Assembly (NCBI RefSeq): GCF_003931915.1
Contig: NZ_RSAA01000015.1
Location: forward strand, 434,001 to 498,000
From: Saccharopolyspora rhizosphaerae
GTDB taxonomy: Bacteria; Actinomycetota; Actinomycetes; Mycobacteriales; Pseudonocardiaceae
DNA: 64,000 nt
Reading direction: 5' to 3'
Position 1 is the stretch's first letter. Each line of letters opens with the position of its first letter. A program made the position numbers and the translations under genes. Below the pieces are notes generated by a model that worked only from the letters and a program-made list of their open reading frames with translations, did no database searches and was not told the origin of the DNA. This document shows positions 1 through 8,311 of this stretch, piece after piece.

Positions 1-1
1 C

Positions 2-40
2 GAGGACGGTGTGCTGCGGCGGGTGCCACTCGAGCAGTGA
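2..40 (+). CDS. 3' end of an unidentified gene (truncated by window start)
   Basis: The first 13 codons are open and end in TGA, giving the tail EDGVLRRVPLEQ. The next gene starts 19 bp downstream on the same strand. Twelve residues are too few to identify a family, so this is only a plausible gene end. Confidence 0.3.
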   Translation, partial: EDGVLRRVPLEQ

Positions 41-58
41 GCGCGGAACACCTCTGGC

Positions 59-865
59 GTGGCGGGAGTTGAGCAGGACGTGTTGCCCCTCAACGTGCTC
101 GACCCGCTCGTCTCCCGCTACGCCCAGTGGCTCTCGCTGGTCAGCGAGGCCACGGCCGACACCTCGGACGAGGACCCTGACGACGTCGTGCTGATGCCGG
201 TGGTGCTGCGCATCGAGCGCCGCGAACCACCGGCCCGCACGGCGCTGTTGGAGGCGGCGGCCGCCGCAGCGCTCGCGGTCTGCCTCGACGAGCGCTGCGC
301 TCCCGGCGGCGAGTGGCACGAGGCGATGCACGGCTGGATCTCCGGCCGCATCCGCAAGGTCACCCGCCGCGCCCGCGGCGCGCACTGGGAAGCGGTCCAG
401 TCGCTGCCCGGCATCACCGTGGAGGTCGACGGCGCCGAGGTCCGCGCGCTGCTGCCGATGCGGGTCGCCGACATGCCCAAGGAGCTCAGCCGCCTGCAGA
501 TCTCCGGCAGCGACCTCGAACCCGACTCGCCCGGCCCGGCCGCCGACGGCGTCCCCGTCCTGTGGCTCCACCCCGACGTCCCCATGAGCGCGGGCAAAGC
601 CGCGGCTCAGGTCGGGCACGCCTCGATGCTCCTCGCGGCCCAGCTGCACGGCGACGGCTCGGGCGAGGAGCTGGAACGCTGGGCGGCCGAGGGCTACCGC
701 TGCGCGGTCCGCCAGGCATCGGCCGAGACCTGGAGCGACCTCCACCCCGGCACCGACCCGGAGACGGCTTGGCGCAAGGACCGCGTCGCCGTCGTCCGCG
801 ACGCCGGCTTCACCGAGGTGGACCCGGGCACGGTCACAGTGCTAGCCCAGTGGCCCACGGGGTGA
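59..865 (+). CDS. PTH2-family peptidyl-tRNA hydrolase
   Basis: Predicted enzyme of 268 aa that releases peptides from peptidyl-tRNA. The last ~100 residues (from about 165) look like a PTH2 domain: hydrophobic strand VLWLHPD, then MSAGKAAAQVGHASMLL with the family's Lys, Gln and His-Ala positions, then the alternating strand-helix tail ending in VTVLAQWP. The N-terminal ~160 residues are an extension not in minimal PTH2 proteins (about 120 aa). The GTG at 59 is the first start after an in-frame stop at 38-40. The PTH2 assignment is fairly sure; the N-terminal role is unknown. Confidence 0.8.
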   Translation: MAGVEQDVLPLNVLDPLVSRYAQWLSLVSEATADTSDEDPDDVVLMPVVLRIERREPPARTALLEAAAAAALAVCLDERCAPGGEWHEAMHGWISGRIRKVTRRARGAHWEAVQSLPGITVEVDGAEVRALLPMRVADMPKELSRLQISGSDLEPDSPGPAADGVPVLWLHPDVPMSAGKAAAQVGHASMLLAAQLHGDGSGEELERWAAEGYRCAVRQASAETWSDLHPGTDPETAWRKDRVAVVRDAGFTEVDPGTVTVLAQWPTG

Positions 866-911
866 TCAGCAGAGCAGATCCCCTGCTGCGCCTCTTCCCG
901 GCGCGGGCTTC

Positions 912-977
912 AGAGCTGACCGGCTCCCGACTACCAAGAGCTGACCGGCTCCCGACTACCAAGAGCTGACCGGCTCC
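912..977. repeat. 25-bp perfect tandem repeat, 2.6 copies
   Basis: A 25-bp unit beginning AGAGCTGACCGGCTCCCG occurs identically at 912-936 and 937-961, then partially at 962-977. It lies 46 bp after the PTH2 stop codon in non-coding DNA. Perfect identity points to recent slippage-type expansion. Confidence 0.9.
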
Positions 978-1024
978 GTCGCCCCCCTCCTAGCTCCCGC
1001 GGCCCCCGCGAGCCGAGTCCCCCC

Positions 1025-1660
1025 TTCGAGACTTCGCGCGAGGTTCGAGGGGGAACGGAACTTCGGTGGTCGAACTTCGCGCGAAGTTCGAACAGCAGCC
1101 CTCTGGCCCGGCTCAACACGCGGGAGATCACGAAGCGCCCGCGTGCGTCGGGCCGAGACCACGACCTCGCCGCGGCGAGGCGTGCCTCGTGTCGGGTCTC
1201 GCAGGCGAAGCGTGGCGAGCCCTCCGTGCACCAGCGCCTGGTCAGGCCCAGCACCGGAGGTCAGGAAGGACCTTCGCGTGTCAGGGCCGAGGCAACCACG
1301 TCCCCCTCGCGGGGCGGGGTGCACCTTCTCCGTTCGACTCTCGTGCGAAATTCGAGGGGGAACTTCGGCACTCGAATATCGCGCGAAGTGGGAACAGCAA
1401 CCCTCTGACCAGGTCCCACACGCGGAAGGTCACGAAGCGCTCGTGCGCGTCGGGCCGAGACGCCACCTCGTCGCGACGAGACGGAACGCACCCCGTCAGA
1501 TCCCGCATGGGAAAAAGGGGCGACAAGCCCCGGAGAACCAACGCTCTGACCAGACCAGACACGTCTGAGCTCTGGCTGTGCCCTGGCGGGTCAGAGGCTC
1601 AGCGAGCCACGACCGCCTCGCGCCGAGTCTGCTCCGTTCGAACGTCGCGCGAGATCGTGA
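1025..1660. repeat. Degenerate tandem module carrying paired TCGCGCGA palindromes
   Basis: This fills most of the 870-bp gap between two converging genes (PTH2 and bioN). A module at about 1025-1325 is repeated at about 1330-1590 with many substitutions. Matching stretches such as GAACAGCAGCCCTCTGG against GAACAGCAACCCTCTGA sit about 302-307 bp apart. Each module begins with two imperfect palindromes about 40 bp apart, centre to centre. The second one, 1070-1091, is a perfect 22-bp palindrome. A third remnant sits near 1630-1660. I see no protein-like reading frame here. Confidence 0.8.
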
Positions 1661-1735
1661 GCGGGACCACCTTGGTGGGGTGTGGGGGTTCCGGGAAGCG
1701 GGACCGCTTTGGGCAGGGTGAAGCGCTGCGGAGGG

Positions 1736-2341
1736 TTAGTCGTCGCCGAGGCCTCGGGCTGCTAGGGCGTCGCCGAGGTCGTCGGCGTGGCGGAGGGTGC
1801 GGACGAGGAAGGGGATCGCGAAGGCCGGGAGGGAGCGGTCGGCGCCCCTCGCCCGCTGCGCCTCCCGAACCTGGCCGGCGATCGTGGAGAGCGCTGCGAT
1901 GGCCTGGATGGTGAGACCCACCAGCAGGCCGATCCGCTCCGGGCGCAGGCCGAACCGGGCGAGCGGGGTCGCGGCCCGCTCCACCGAGGTGACGAGGTCG
2001 TCGACCCTGGTGACCAGGGTGAACAGGTTCGCGGCGGCCAGCGTCGCCAGCAGCCGGAGGCTGATCGTCTCGGCACGCGGCAGGTCGAGCATCCACCACT
2101 GCAGCGCGAACACGACCGCCACCAGGGGCACCAGCAGCCGGGCGATCTGCCACACGCGGCGGAACGGGATCCGGGCGAGCGCGTAGCCCGCGACCGCCGC
2201 GAGCACGCACGCCGCCAGCGCGGCCGGAGCGCTGAGCACGAAGGTGACGATCGCGAAGGCGAGCAGCGCCAGCAGCTTCCAGCCCGCGCCGAGGCGGTGC
2301 AGCGGGCTGGTTCCCGGCTCGTGGAGTCCCAGCGGGTTCAC
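1736..2341 (-). CDS. bioN: Energy-coupling factor transporter transmembrane protein (EcfT/BioN type)
   Basis: Membrane-embedded T component of an ECF vitamin transporter, 201 aa, coupling ATP hydrolysis to the substrate-binding S component. Several hydrophobic segments (about 25-95) precede a cytoplasmic part with the ARG signature (QRARGAD near 160 and ALAARGLGDD at the end) typical of CbiQ/EcfT coupling helices. GTG start at 2341 overlaps the TGA of the ATPase gene (GTGA), so the two are translationally coupled. The bioY gene upstream in the same operon suggests biotin as substrate. Confidence 0.85.
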   Translation of the reverse strand: MNPLGLHEPGTSPLHRLGAGWKLLALLAFAIVTFVLSAPAALAACVLAAVAGYALARIPFRRVWQIARLLVPLVAVVFALQWWMLDLPRAETISLRLLATLAAANLFTLVTRVDDLVTSVERAATPLARFGLRPERIGLLVGLTIQAIAALSTIAGQVREAQRARGADRSLPAFAIPFLVRTLRHADDLGDALAARGLGDD

Positions 2342-3012
2342 CCGACCAGCTCCCGGTAGAAGCCGACCGCGGCCTCCGGGACGTCGTCGGCGACGACGCG
2401 GCCCTGGTCGAGGACGATGACGCGGTCGAACCCGCTGAGCAGGTCGAGGTCGTGGGTGACCAGCACGACCTGCTGCTGCAGGCCGGACAGCACCTCGGCG
2501 AAGTGCCGCTTGTTGCGCAGGTCCAGCAGGGTCGTGGGCTCGTCGCAGACGAGGACGTCCGGCTCCAGCACCAGCATCGAGCACAGCGCGAGCAGCTGCT
2601 TCTGCCCGCCCGAGAGCTGGTGCGCGGGGTGCTCGGCGTAGCCCTCCAGGCCGTGCTGGGCCAGCACCTCGGCCGCGCGGCGCTGCCGCTCGGCCTTCGA
2701 CAGGCCCTGCTTGCGCAGCGAGAACGCCACGTCCTCGCCGGCGGTGGGCATGACGATCTGGCTGTCGGGGTGGGTGAAGACGAAACCGACACGACGCCGG
2801 ACCTCGCGGCCTTCGCGAGCCACGTCGAGCCCGTCGACCAGCACACGGCCCCGGCTCGGCCGCACCAGGCCGTTGACCATGCGGGCCAGCGTCGACTTGC
2901 CGGAGCCGTTGGCCCCGACGAACGCCACCCGCTGCTCGGGGAGCCGCAGGTCCACGCCGTCCAGCACGGTGCGTTCGTCGTAGCTGTGCCCGACGCCTTC
3001 GAACTCGATCAA
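2338..3012 (-). CDS. bioM: ECF transporter ATPase (BioM type)
   Basis: ABC ATPase that energises the ECF transporter. Visible motifs are Walker A GANGSGKST, the signature LSGGQKQLLALCSM, Walker B VLVCDEPTT and the switch His in VTHDLD. The likely start is TTG at 3012 (product MIEFEGVGHSYDER), which overlaps the thiolase stop. An in-frame GTG at 3027 would add five residues (VGASG). Only one ATPase is present, as in BioMNY systems, whereas most group II ECF modules have two. Confidence 0.85.
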   Translation of the reverse strand: MIEFEGVGHSYDERTVLDGVDLRLPEQRVAFVGANGSGKSTLARMVNGLVRPSRGRVLVDGLDVAREGREVRRRVGFVFTHPDSQIVMPTAGEDVAFSLRKQGLSKAERQRRAAEVLAQHGLEGYAEHPAHQLSGGQKQLLALCSMLVLEPDVLVCDEPTTLLDLRNKRHFAEVLSGLQQQVVLVTHDLDLLSGFDRVIVLDQGRVVADDVPEAAVGFYRELVG

Positions 3013-4118
3013 CCCACTCGCTCCCACATCGTCGCCACGCCGAGCCCGCCGCCGGAGGACAGCGCCGCCATGCCGAGGAGCGGCCCGTCCTGCCGGACCA
3101 TCCGGCTGAACAGCCGCACCACCAGCACCGCTCCCGACGCGCCCCACGGGTGCCCGAGGGCGATCGCCCCGCCGTCCGGCTCGGCGAGCTCCTCGTCGAG
3201 ACCGGCCGCGTCCAGGCACGCCAGGGTCTGCCCGGCGAACGCCTCGTTGAACTCCACGACCTCCGGCGCGTGCTGCGCGCACAGCGCGCGCATCGCCGGG
3301 ACCGCGCCCAGCCCGAGCCGGTTCGGATCCACGCCCGAGGTCCGCGCGCCGACGAGCCGCAGTCCGGGCACGCCCAGTTCCGCGCGCCGCTCCTCGCTGG
3401 TGATGAGCACGGCAGCGGCACCGTCGCTGATGCCGCAGGAGTTCGCCGCGGTCGCGGTGCCGCCGGCGGAGAAGGCCGGGCGGAACCGGGCCAGGCGCTC
3501 CGGCGTGAAACCTCGGCGCGGGCGTTCGTCCCTGGTCGCCGAGCCTATCGGCACCAGTTCGGCGTCGAAGCGGCCCGCCTCGTGGGCGGCGACGGCGCGG
3601 GCGTGGCTGCGGGCGGCGAAGGCGTCCTGGCGTTCCCGGCCGATGCCGGCTTCCGCGGCGACCAGGTCTGCGGCCGGGCCCATCTCCGGGTCACCGATCT
3701 CCGGAGGAGCGAACGGGGCGCGCTGGTAGAAGCGCGGCGGCTCGGCCGCGGTGCGCGGACGCCACGCGCGCCACGGCGCGGTCGACGGGCTCTCCACGCC
3801 TCCGGCCAGGAAGAACTCGCGGTCGGTGACCATCGAAGCGGCCGTGGTGATCGCCGACAGCCCGCTGGCGCACTGCCGGTCGAGGGTCATTCCCGGGGTC
3901 GTCTCGCCGAGTCCGGCGCGCAGCGCGGCCACCCGGGCCGGGTTGCCGCCCGGGCCGAGGACGTTGCCCAGCAGCACCTCGTCGACCTCCTCGACGCCGG
4001 CATCGTCCAGGACGGCGCGCAGCACGGGAGCGGCGAGCCGGTCGGCGTCGACGGCGCGGAGGACTCCGCCGGCCTCGCCGATGGGCGTGCGGCGGGCTGC
4101 GATGACCACCGGCGTCAC
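3009..4118 (-). CDS. Thiolase-family protein with second catalytic Cys replaced by Ser
   Basis: Acetyl-CoA acetyltransferase / 3-ketoacyl-CoA thiolase homologue of 369 aa, short for a family usually near 390-400. The nucleophile is present at Cys83 (DRQCASGLSAI), as are NEAFA and the His loop GHPWGASG (His323). The C-terminal CxGGG motif, which carries the acid/base cysteine, reads SSGGG here (Ser354-Ser355, codons TCC TCC). It overlaps the ligase gene by 4 bp, inside the bioY operon. It may supply or degrade an acyl-CoA linked to biotin precursor chemistry; that role is inference. Confidence 0.85.
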   Translation of the reverse strand: MTPVVIAARRTPIGEAGGVLRAVDADRLAAPVLRAVLDDAGVEEVDEVLLGNVLGPGGNPARVAALRAGLGETTPGMTLDRQCASGLSAITTAASMVTDREFFLAGGVESPSTAPWRAWRPRTAAEPPRFYQRAPFAPPEIGDPEMGPAADLVAAEAGIGRERQDAFAARSHARAVAAHEAGRFDAELVPIGSATRDERPRRGFTPERLARFRPAFSAGGTATAANSCGISDGAAAVLITSEERRAELGVPGLRLVGARTSGVDPNRLGLGAVPAMRALCAQHAPEVVEFNEAFAGQTLACLDAAGLDEELAEPDGGAIALGHPWGASGAVLVVRLFSRMVRQDGPLLGMAALSSGGGLGVATMWERVG

Positions 4119-5389
4119 AGCGGGTCTCCGCTGCTCAGCCGGTCGGCGATCACCGCGCGGGCTGATTTGCCGGAGGAGGTGCGGGGCAGCACGTCGACGA
4201 CGAGCCAGCGGTGCGGGCGTTCGGCCGGGTGCAGACGCTCGCGCGCCCGGGCGCGCAGCTCCGGCAGCGGCGCGTCGCCCTCGACGACTGCGGTGACCAG
4301 GGAACCGAAGCGGGGGTGCGGGGTGGCGGCGACGACCACGTCCAGCACGCCGTCGACCTCGCGCAGCACCGATTCGACGGTCTCCGCCGCGACCAGCCGG
4401 GCGCCGGTGTCGATCACCGCACCCTCCCGGCCCAGCACCTCCAGGGACCCGTCGGGGTGCTGGACCGCCCGGTCGCCGGTCTCCTCGGGTGCACCCGGGA
4501 CGAACTCACCGCGTTGCAGTCGGCCGTCGCAGGTGAGGTCGGAGCGGACCAGCAGGCGGCCGTCGGTGACCTCGACGTCGACCACCGGCAGCAGACGTGC
4601 GTCGTGGCGGACGGCGATGAGCGAGTGCTCGGCCGAACCGTAGTACTCGACCAGCCGGCAGTCCGGCAGCACCGCGGCCAGGCGCTCGCGCAGCACCGGG
4701 TCGACCTTCGCGCCGCCGCAGACCACCAGCCGCAGCGCGCAGTCGGCGCGCAGCAGCGGGTCGTGCTCCAGCACGGCCAGCAGGGCCGACAGCTGGGCGG
4801 GGACCATGTGGACCGCGGTCGCCTCGCGCGCCGCCTCGGCGGCCCGCTGCGCCGACCAGCGGCCGAGGAGCACCACGTCCGCGCCGGTGTGCAGGGCGTG
4901 CAGCGCGCCGAACAGGAACAGCGACGAGCTCAGCGGCCCCGGGATGAGCACCCGGTCGCGGGCGTCCAGCGGCACGCCGAGCGCCGCGAAGCTGCGCAGC
5001 CACGAGCCCCGCGAGCGCACCAGCACCGTCGGCCGGCCGGTGCTGCCCGAGGTCGTGGGCAGGGAAAACCACGTCGACTCGTCGCCCACCGGGACCTCGG
5101 TGCCCAGGTCCTCGCCCGGGGGTGCGTCGACGTCGAGGAGCACGTCGGGGCGGGCGTCCTCCAGCACCACCTCGACGTCCGGCCAGGACGGGTCGACCAG
5201 CAGCGAAGCGCATCCGGCCAGGTCAGCACCGAGGAAGTGGACCAGTCGAGCCGTTTCGTCGGTCCCCGAGATTGCGACCCGCGCCCCTGCGGGCAGCCGC
5301 CGGGCCACCCGGCGCGCGGCCGCCGCCAGCTCCGGGCAGGTCAGCTCACCGACGCCGGAGGTGGGTTCGCGTCCGAGGATCGGCAGCAC
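4115..5389 (-). CDS. AMP-forming acyl-CoA ligase, short form, BioY-linked
   Basis: ANL-superfamily adenylating enzyme of 424 aa, about 80-100 residues shorter than typical acyl-CoA synthetases. The phosphate loop is TTSGSTGRPTVLV (Thr where Lys is common), the A5 region is VEYYGSAEHS, and the C-terminal catalytic Lys lies in PRTSSGKSARA. GTG start at 5389 lies one base after the bioY stop and the end overlaps the thiolase gene, so it belongs to the same operon. The substrate is not readable from sequence. Activation of pimelate or a fatty acid for biotin-related metabolism is a hypothesis based on position only. Confidence 0.8.
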   Translation of the reverse strand: MLPILGREPTSGVGELTCPELAAAARRVARRLPAGARVAISGTDETARLVHFLGADLAGCASLLVDPSWPDVEVVLEDARPDVLLDVDAPPGEDLGTEVPVGDESTWFSLPTTSGSTGRPTVLVRSRGSWLRSFAALGVPLDARDRVLIPGPLSSSLFLFGALHALHTGADVVLLGRWSAQRAAEAAREATAVHMVPAQLSALLAVLEHDPLLRADCALRLVVCGGAKVDPVLRERLAAVLPDCRLVEYYGSAEHSLIAVRHDARLLPVVDVEVTDGRLLVRSDLTCDGRLQRGEFVPGAPEETGDRAVQHPDGSLEVLGREGAVIDTGARLVAAETVESVLREVDGVLDVVVAATPHPRFGSLVTAVVEGDAPLPELRARARERLHPAERPHRWLVVDVLPRTSSGKSARAVIADRLSSGDPL

Positions 5390-5390
5390 G

Positions 5391-5969
5391 TCAGCTCTCG
5401 GCGGGTTGCCTCGTGGCGCCGGTCAGCGTGTGCGGGACCGCGCGGTGCACGGCCACGGCGATCAGCGAGACCGCCACCAGCTTCACCGCGTCGCCCGGCA
5501 GGAACACCAGGGACTGCACCGCCGCGGACGGCAGGTCGCCGATCATCACGCCCCAGAACGGGATGCCGACCAGGTAGTCGGCGGCGACACCGGCGGCGGT
5601 GGCGGTCAGCAGCACGCCGATGCCCGGCTTGGCCGAGCGCTGCACGATCAAGCCCACCACCAGCGCGGACAGGATCCAGCCCAGCAGGAAACCGCCGCTG
5701 GGCCCGAGGAACGGGGCGATGCCGCCGCGCCCGCCGGACAGCAGCGGCAGGCCGATCGCCGTCAGCGCCACGAACAGCAGCACCGAGGCGGTGCCGCGCC
5801 GGGCTCCGAGGATGCTGCCCGCCAGCAGCGGACCTGCGTTCTGCAGCACGACCGGGACGGCCGCCCCGGCGAGGTAGAAGCCGGGGAAGATCCCCAGCAC
5901 GGCGATGAAGGCGGCGAACACCACGGTGCGCGCCAGGTGCGCGGCCGGCGAGGACGGGCGTTCGGACAC
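5391..5969 (-). CDS. bioY: Biotin ECF transporter substrate-binding protein BioY
   Basis: Six-helix membrane S component of 192 aa that captures biotin. BioY signatures are AVPVVLQNAGPLLAGSILG, GGIAPFLGPSGGFLLGW and LVGIPFW, with a C-terminal FLPGDAVKLVAVSLIA helix. GTG start at 5969 follows a GGGAG ribosome site by about 8 bases. First gene of bioY-ligase-thiolase-bioM-bioN. The 86-bp gap before it contains a CCTGCGCAGG palindrome (6012-6021), which might be a regulator site but is unproven. Confidence 0.92.
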   Translation of the reverse strand: MSERPSSPAAHLARTVVFAAFIAVLGIFPGFYLAGAAVPVVLQNAGPLLAGSILGARRGTASVLLFVALTAIGLPLLSGGRGGIAPFLGPSGGFLLGWILSALVVGLIVQRSAKPGIGVLLTATAAGVAADYLVGIPFWGVMIGDLPSAAVQSLVFLPGDAVKLVAVSLIAVAVHRAVPHTLTGATRQPAES

Positions 5970-6055
5970 GGCGGCACTCCCACGTTCGAGGTCGGGACCG
6001 GATGAACTTACCTGCGCAGGCCAGCGCGGTGTGAGCGGATGTGGGCAGCACAACC

Positions 6056-8203
6056 TCAGCCGGCGGTGAGGCGCTTCAGCGCGCCCCGGACCACGTCGGG
6101 GTCCTGCGTGGTCCAGAACGGAGGCAGCGACGCCCGCAGGAAACCGCCGTAGCGGGCGGTGGCGAGCCTCGGGTCCAGCACCGCGATCACGCCCCGGTCG
6201 TTCTGCGACCGCAGCAGCCGTCCCGCACCCTGCGCGAGCAGCAGCGCGGCGTGCGTGCCGGCGACGGTGAGGAACCCGTTGCCGCCGCTCTCGGAGATCC
6301 GCTGCTGCCGGGCCGAGGCCAGCGGGTCGTCGGGGCGCGGGAACGGGATCCGGTCCATGATCACCAGCTGCAGCGAGTCGCCCGGCACGTCCACGCCCTG
6401 CCACAACGACAGGGTCCCGAACAGCGAGGTCGCCGGGTCCTCGGCGAAGCGCTTGACCAGCAGCGCCGTGGTGTCGTCGCCCTGGCACAGCACCGGGGTG
6501 GACAGCCGCTTGCGCAGCTCCTCACCGGCCTGCTCGGCGGCCCGGCGGGACGAGAACAGCCCCAGCGTGCGACCGCCCGCGGCCTGGACCAGCTCGGTGA
6601 TCTCGTCCAGGACCTTCGGCGGCAGACCGTCGCGGCCGGGCGGGGGCAGGTGGCGGGCGACGTAGAGGATGCCGCTGCGCTGGTGCTCGAACGGCGAACC
6701 GACGTCGAGCCCGGTCCACTTGAGCGTCCCGCCGTCGGACGGCGCCCCCTTCGCGGTGGCCATCCCCTGGACCTGCTCGACCTGCTGCTGCGGCGGCAGG
6801 CCCCACTGGTGGGCCAGCGTGTCGAACGAGCCGCCCAGCGACAGCGTGGCCGAGGTCAGCACCGTCGTGCGCTGGCCGAACAGCCGGTCGCGCAGCAGGC
6901 CGCCGACGCCGATCGGTGCCACCCGCACCGCCTTCGGGCGGTTCGGCTCGGCGGCCACCCACACGACGTCGTGCTGCTTGGCGTCGTCGAAGGCCTCCAG
7001 CAGCCGGACCGCTGTGTCGTGGACGTCCTCGGTGAGCGCGTGGGCGAGCTTGCGGGCCGTGCTGCCCTCGACGTCCTCCTTGCGCTCCGGGCCCAGCGCC
7101 GAGATGCAGGCCCAGGCCGCGTCGCGGACCACCGTCAACGCGCCGCCGAGCGCTTCGGGCAGCTCTTCGAGCCGGCCCGGGGCGGCGTCCTCGAGGACCA
7201 GTTCCAGGCCTTCGGCGGCTTCGTCGAGGCGGTCGGCGGTCTCCTCGTCGACCGCCCGGCCGCAGCGCCGCGCGGCCAGCTTGACCGAGCCCGCGGTGAG
7301 TTCGCCGGTGGCGGCCGAGGTGACCCGGTCGACGAGGTCGTGGGCCTCGTCGACCAGCACCACGTCGTGCTCGGGCAGCACCGGCCGGTCGTCGAGGGCG
7401 TCGATGGCCAGCAGGGCGTGGTTGGTGACCACGATGTCGGCGCGTCCGGCCGTGGCGCGGGCGCGCTCGGCGAAGCAGTCGGTGCCCACCGGGCAGCGGT
7501 GCACGCCCAGGCACTCCTTCGCCGTGACCGACAGCTGCCGCCACGCCTGGTCGGTCACGCCCGGTACCAGTTCGTCGCGGTCGCCGGTCTCGGTCTCGGT
7601 GGCCCACTCCTGCACCCGCTGCACCTGGCGTTCCAGCGCGGAGGCGGCGAAGGCGTCGAACAGCGCGTCCTCGTCCGGTTCGGACGGTGCGTTGCCCTGG
7701 ACCCGGTTCAGGCAGAGGTAGTTGCGGCGTCCTTTGAGGATCGCGAAAGTCGGCTTGCGACCCAGGGTTCCGGCGAGCGCGTCGGACAGCCGCGGCAGGT
7801 CCCGGTCCACCAGCTGGCGCTGCAGCGCGATCGTCGCGGTGGAGACGACCACGGTCGTGCCGTCGGCGACGGCGTGCCGGATCGCCGGGACCAGGTACGC
7901 CAGCGATTTGCCGGTGCCCGTCCCGGCCTGCACGGCGAGGTGCTCGCCGGTGGTGATGGTGTGCTCCACGGCCTCGGCCATCCGGGCCTGGCCCTCGCGC
8001 GGCACCCCGCCGACCGCCGCCACGGCCACCTCCATCAGCGTGGCGAGGTCGGGGATGTCCTTCCGCGCTCTGCCCAACGCCGGCGCCTGCTCGGCGCCCC
8101 AGGCGGCGCGCTCCAGGTCAGCGGCGATCTCCGGCGGGAGGTCGTCGTCGTCATCGGTGTCGAACGCGACCGGGTCGGACCATCGCGGGACAGAGGTGGG
8201 CAC
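6056..8203 (-). CDS. dinG: DinG/XPD-type iron-sulfur ATP-dependent helicase
   Basis: Superfamily 2 DNA helicase, 715 aa. Walker A is QAGTGTGKSLA and Walker B/DEAH is VLVDEAHDL. Four cysteines for a [4Fe-4S] cluster lie in NYLCLN and CLGVHRCPVGTDC. Motif VI is QGAGRLLRSQNDRG. Such enzymes unwind DNA and related structures during repair. Start GTG at 8203. It lies in the same order relative to pncB, clpS and DUF2017 as Rv1329c in M. tuberculosis. Confidence 0.92.
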   Translation of the reverse strand: MPTSVPRWSDPVAFDTDDDDDLPPEIAADLERAAWGAEQAPALGRARKDIPDLATLMEVAVAAVGGVPREGQARMAEAVEHTITTGEHLAVQAGTGTGKSLAYLVPAIRHAVADGTTVVVSTATIALQRQLVDRDLPRLSDALAGTLGRKPTFAILKGRRNYLCLNRVQGNAPSEPDEDALFDAFAASALERQVQRVQEWATETETGDRDELVPGVTDQAWRQLSVTAKECLGVHRCPVGTDCFAERARATAGRADIVVTNHALLAIDALDDRPVLPEHDVVLVDEAHDLVDRVTSAATGELTAGSVKLAARRCGRAVDEETADRLDEAAEGLELVLEDAAPGRLEELPEALGGALTVVRDAAWACISALGPERKEDVEGSTARKLAHALTEDVHDTAVRLLEAFDDAKQHDVVWVAAEPNRPKAVRVAPIGVGGLLRDRLFGQRTTVLTSATLSLGGSFDTLAHQWGLPPQQQVEQVQGMATAKGAPSDGGTLKWTGLDVGSPFEHQRSGILYVARHLPPPGRDGLPPKVLDEITELVQAAGGRTLGLFSSRRAAEQAGEELRKRLSTPVLCQGDDTTALLVKRFAEDPATSLFGTLSLWQGVDVPGDSLQLVIMDRIPFPRPDDPLASARQQRISESGGNGFLTVAGTHAALLLAQGAGRLLRSQNDRGVIAVLDPRLATARYGGFLRASLPPFWTTQDPDVVRGALKRLTAG

Positions 8204-8263
8204 GCGGCGAATCTACCGCTCGCCTCCGACACCTCCGCCTCCCGCCGCCGGGCGCGCCGGGCT

Positions 8264-8307
8264 CGCGCGGCAGGTCCCCCACCCGGGGCCGGGAACCCTG
8301 CCGCGCG
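8264..8307 (-). terminator. Stem-loop between pncA and dinG
   Basis: An 11-bp perfect GC stem (8264-8274 with 8297-8307) around a 22-base loop sits just after the pncA stop. There is no clear T-run, so it may be a weak terminator or processing hairpin. Confidence 0.5.
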
Positions 8308-8311
8308 GTGG

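Noticed and set aside
912-977. Possible CRISPR array from regular 25-bp repeats
   Set aside because: Repeats are directly adjacent with no spacers and no cas genes are near; it is a simple tandem repeat.
1066-1914. Long plus-strand open frames through the repeat region and antisense to bioN
   Set aside because: Arg/Ser/Gly-rich translation with no ribosome site; an artefact of high GC.
6006-6055. BirA or BioQ operator upstream of bioY
   Set aside because: Only a short CCTGCGCAGG palindrome is present; it does not match a biotin-regulator site that I can recall with confidence.
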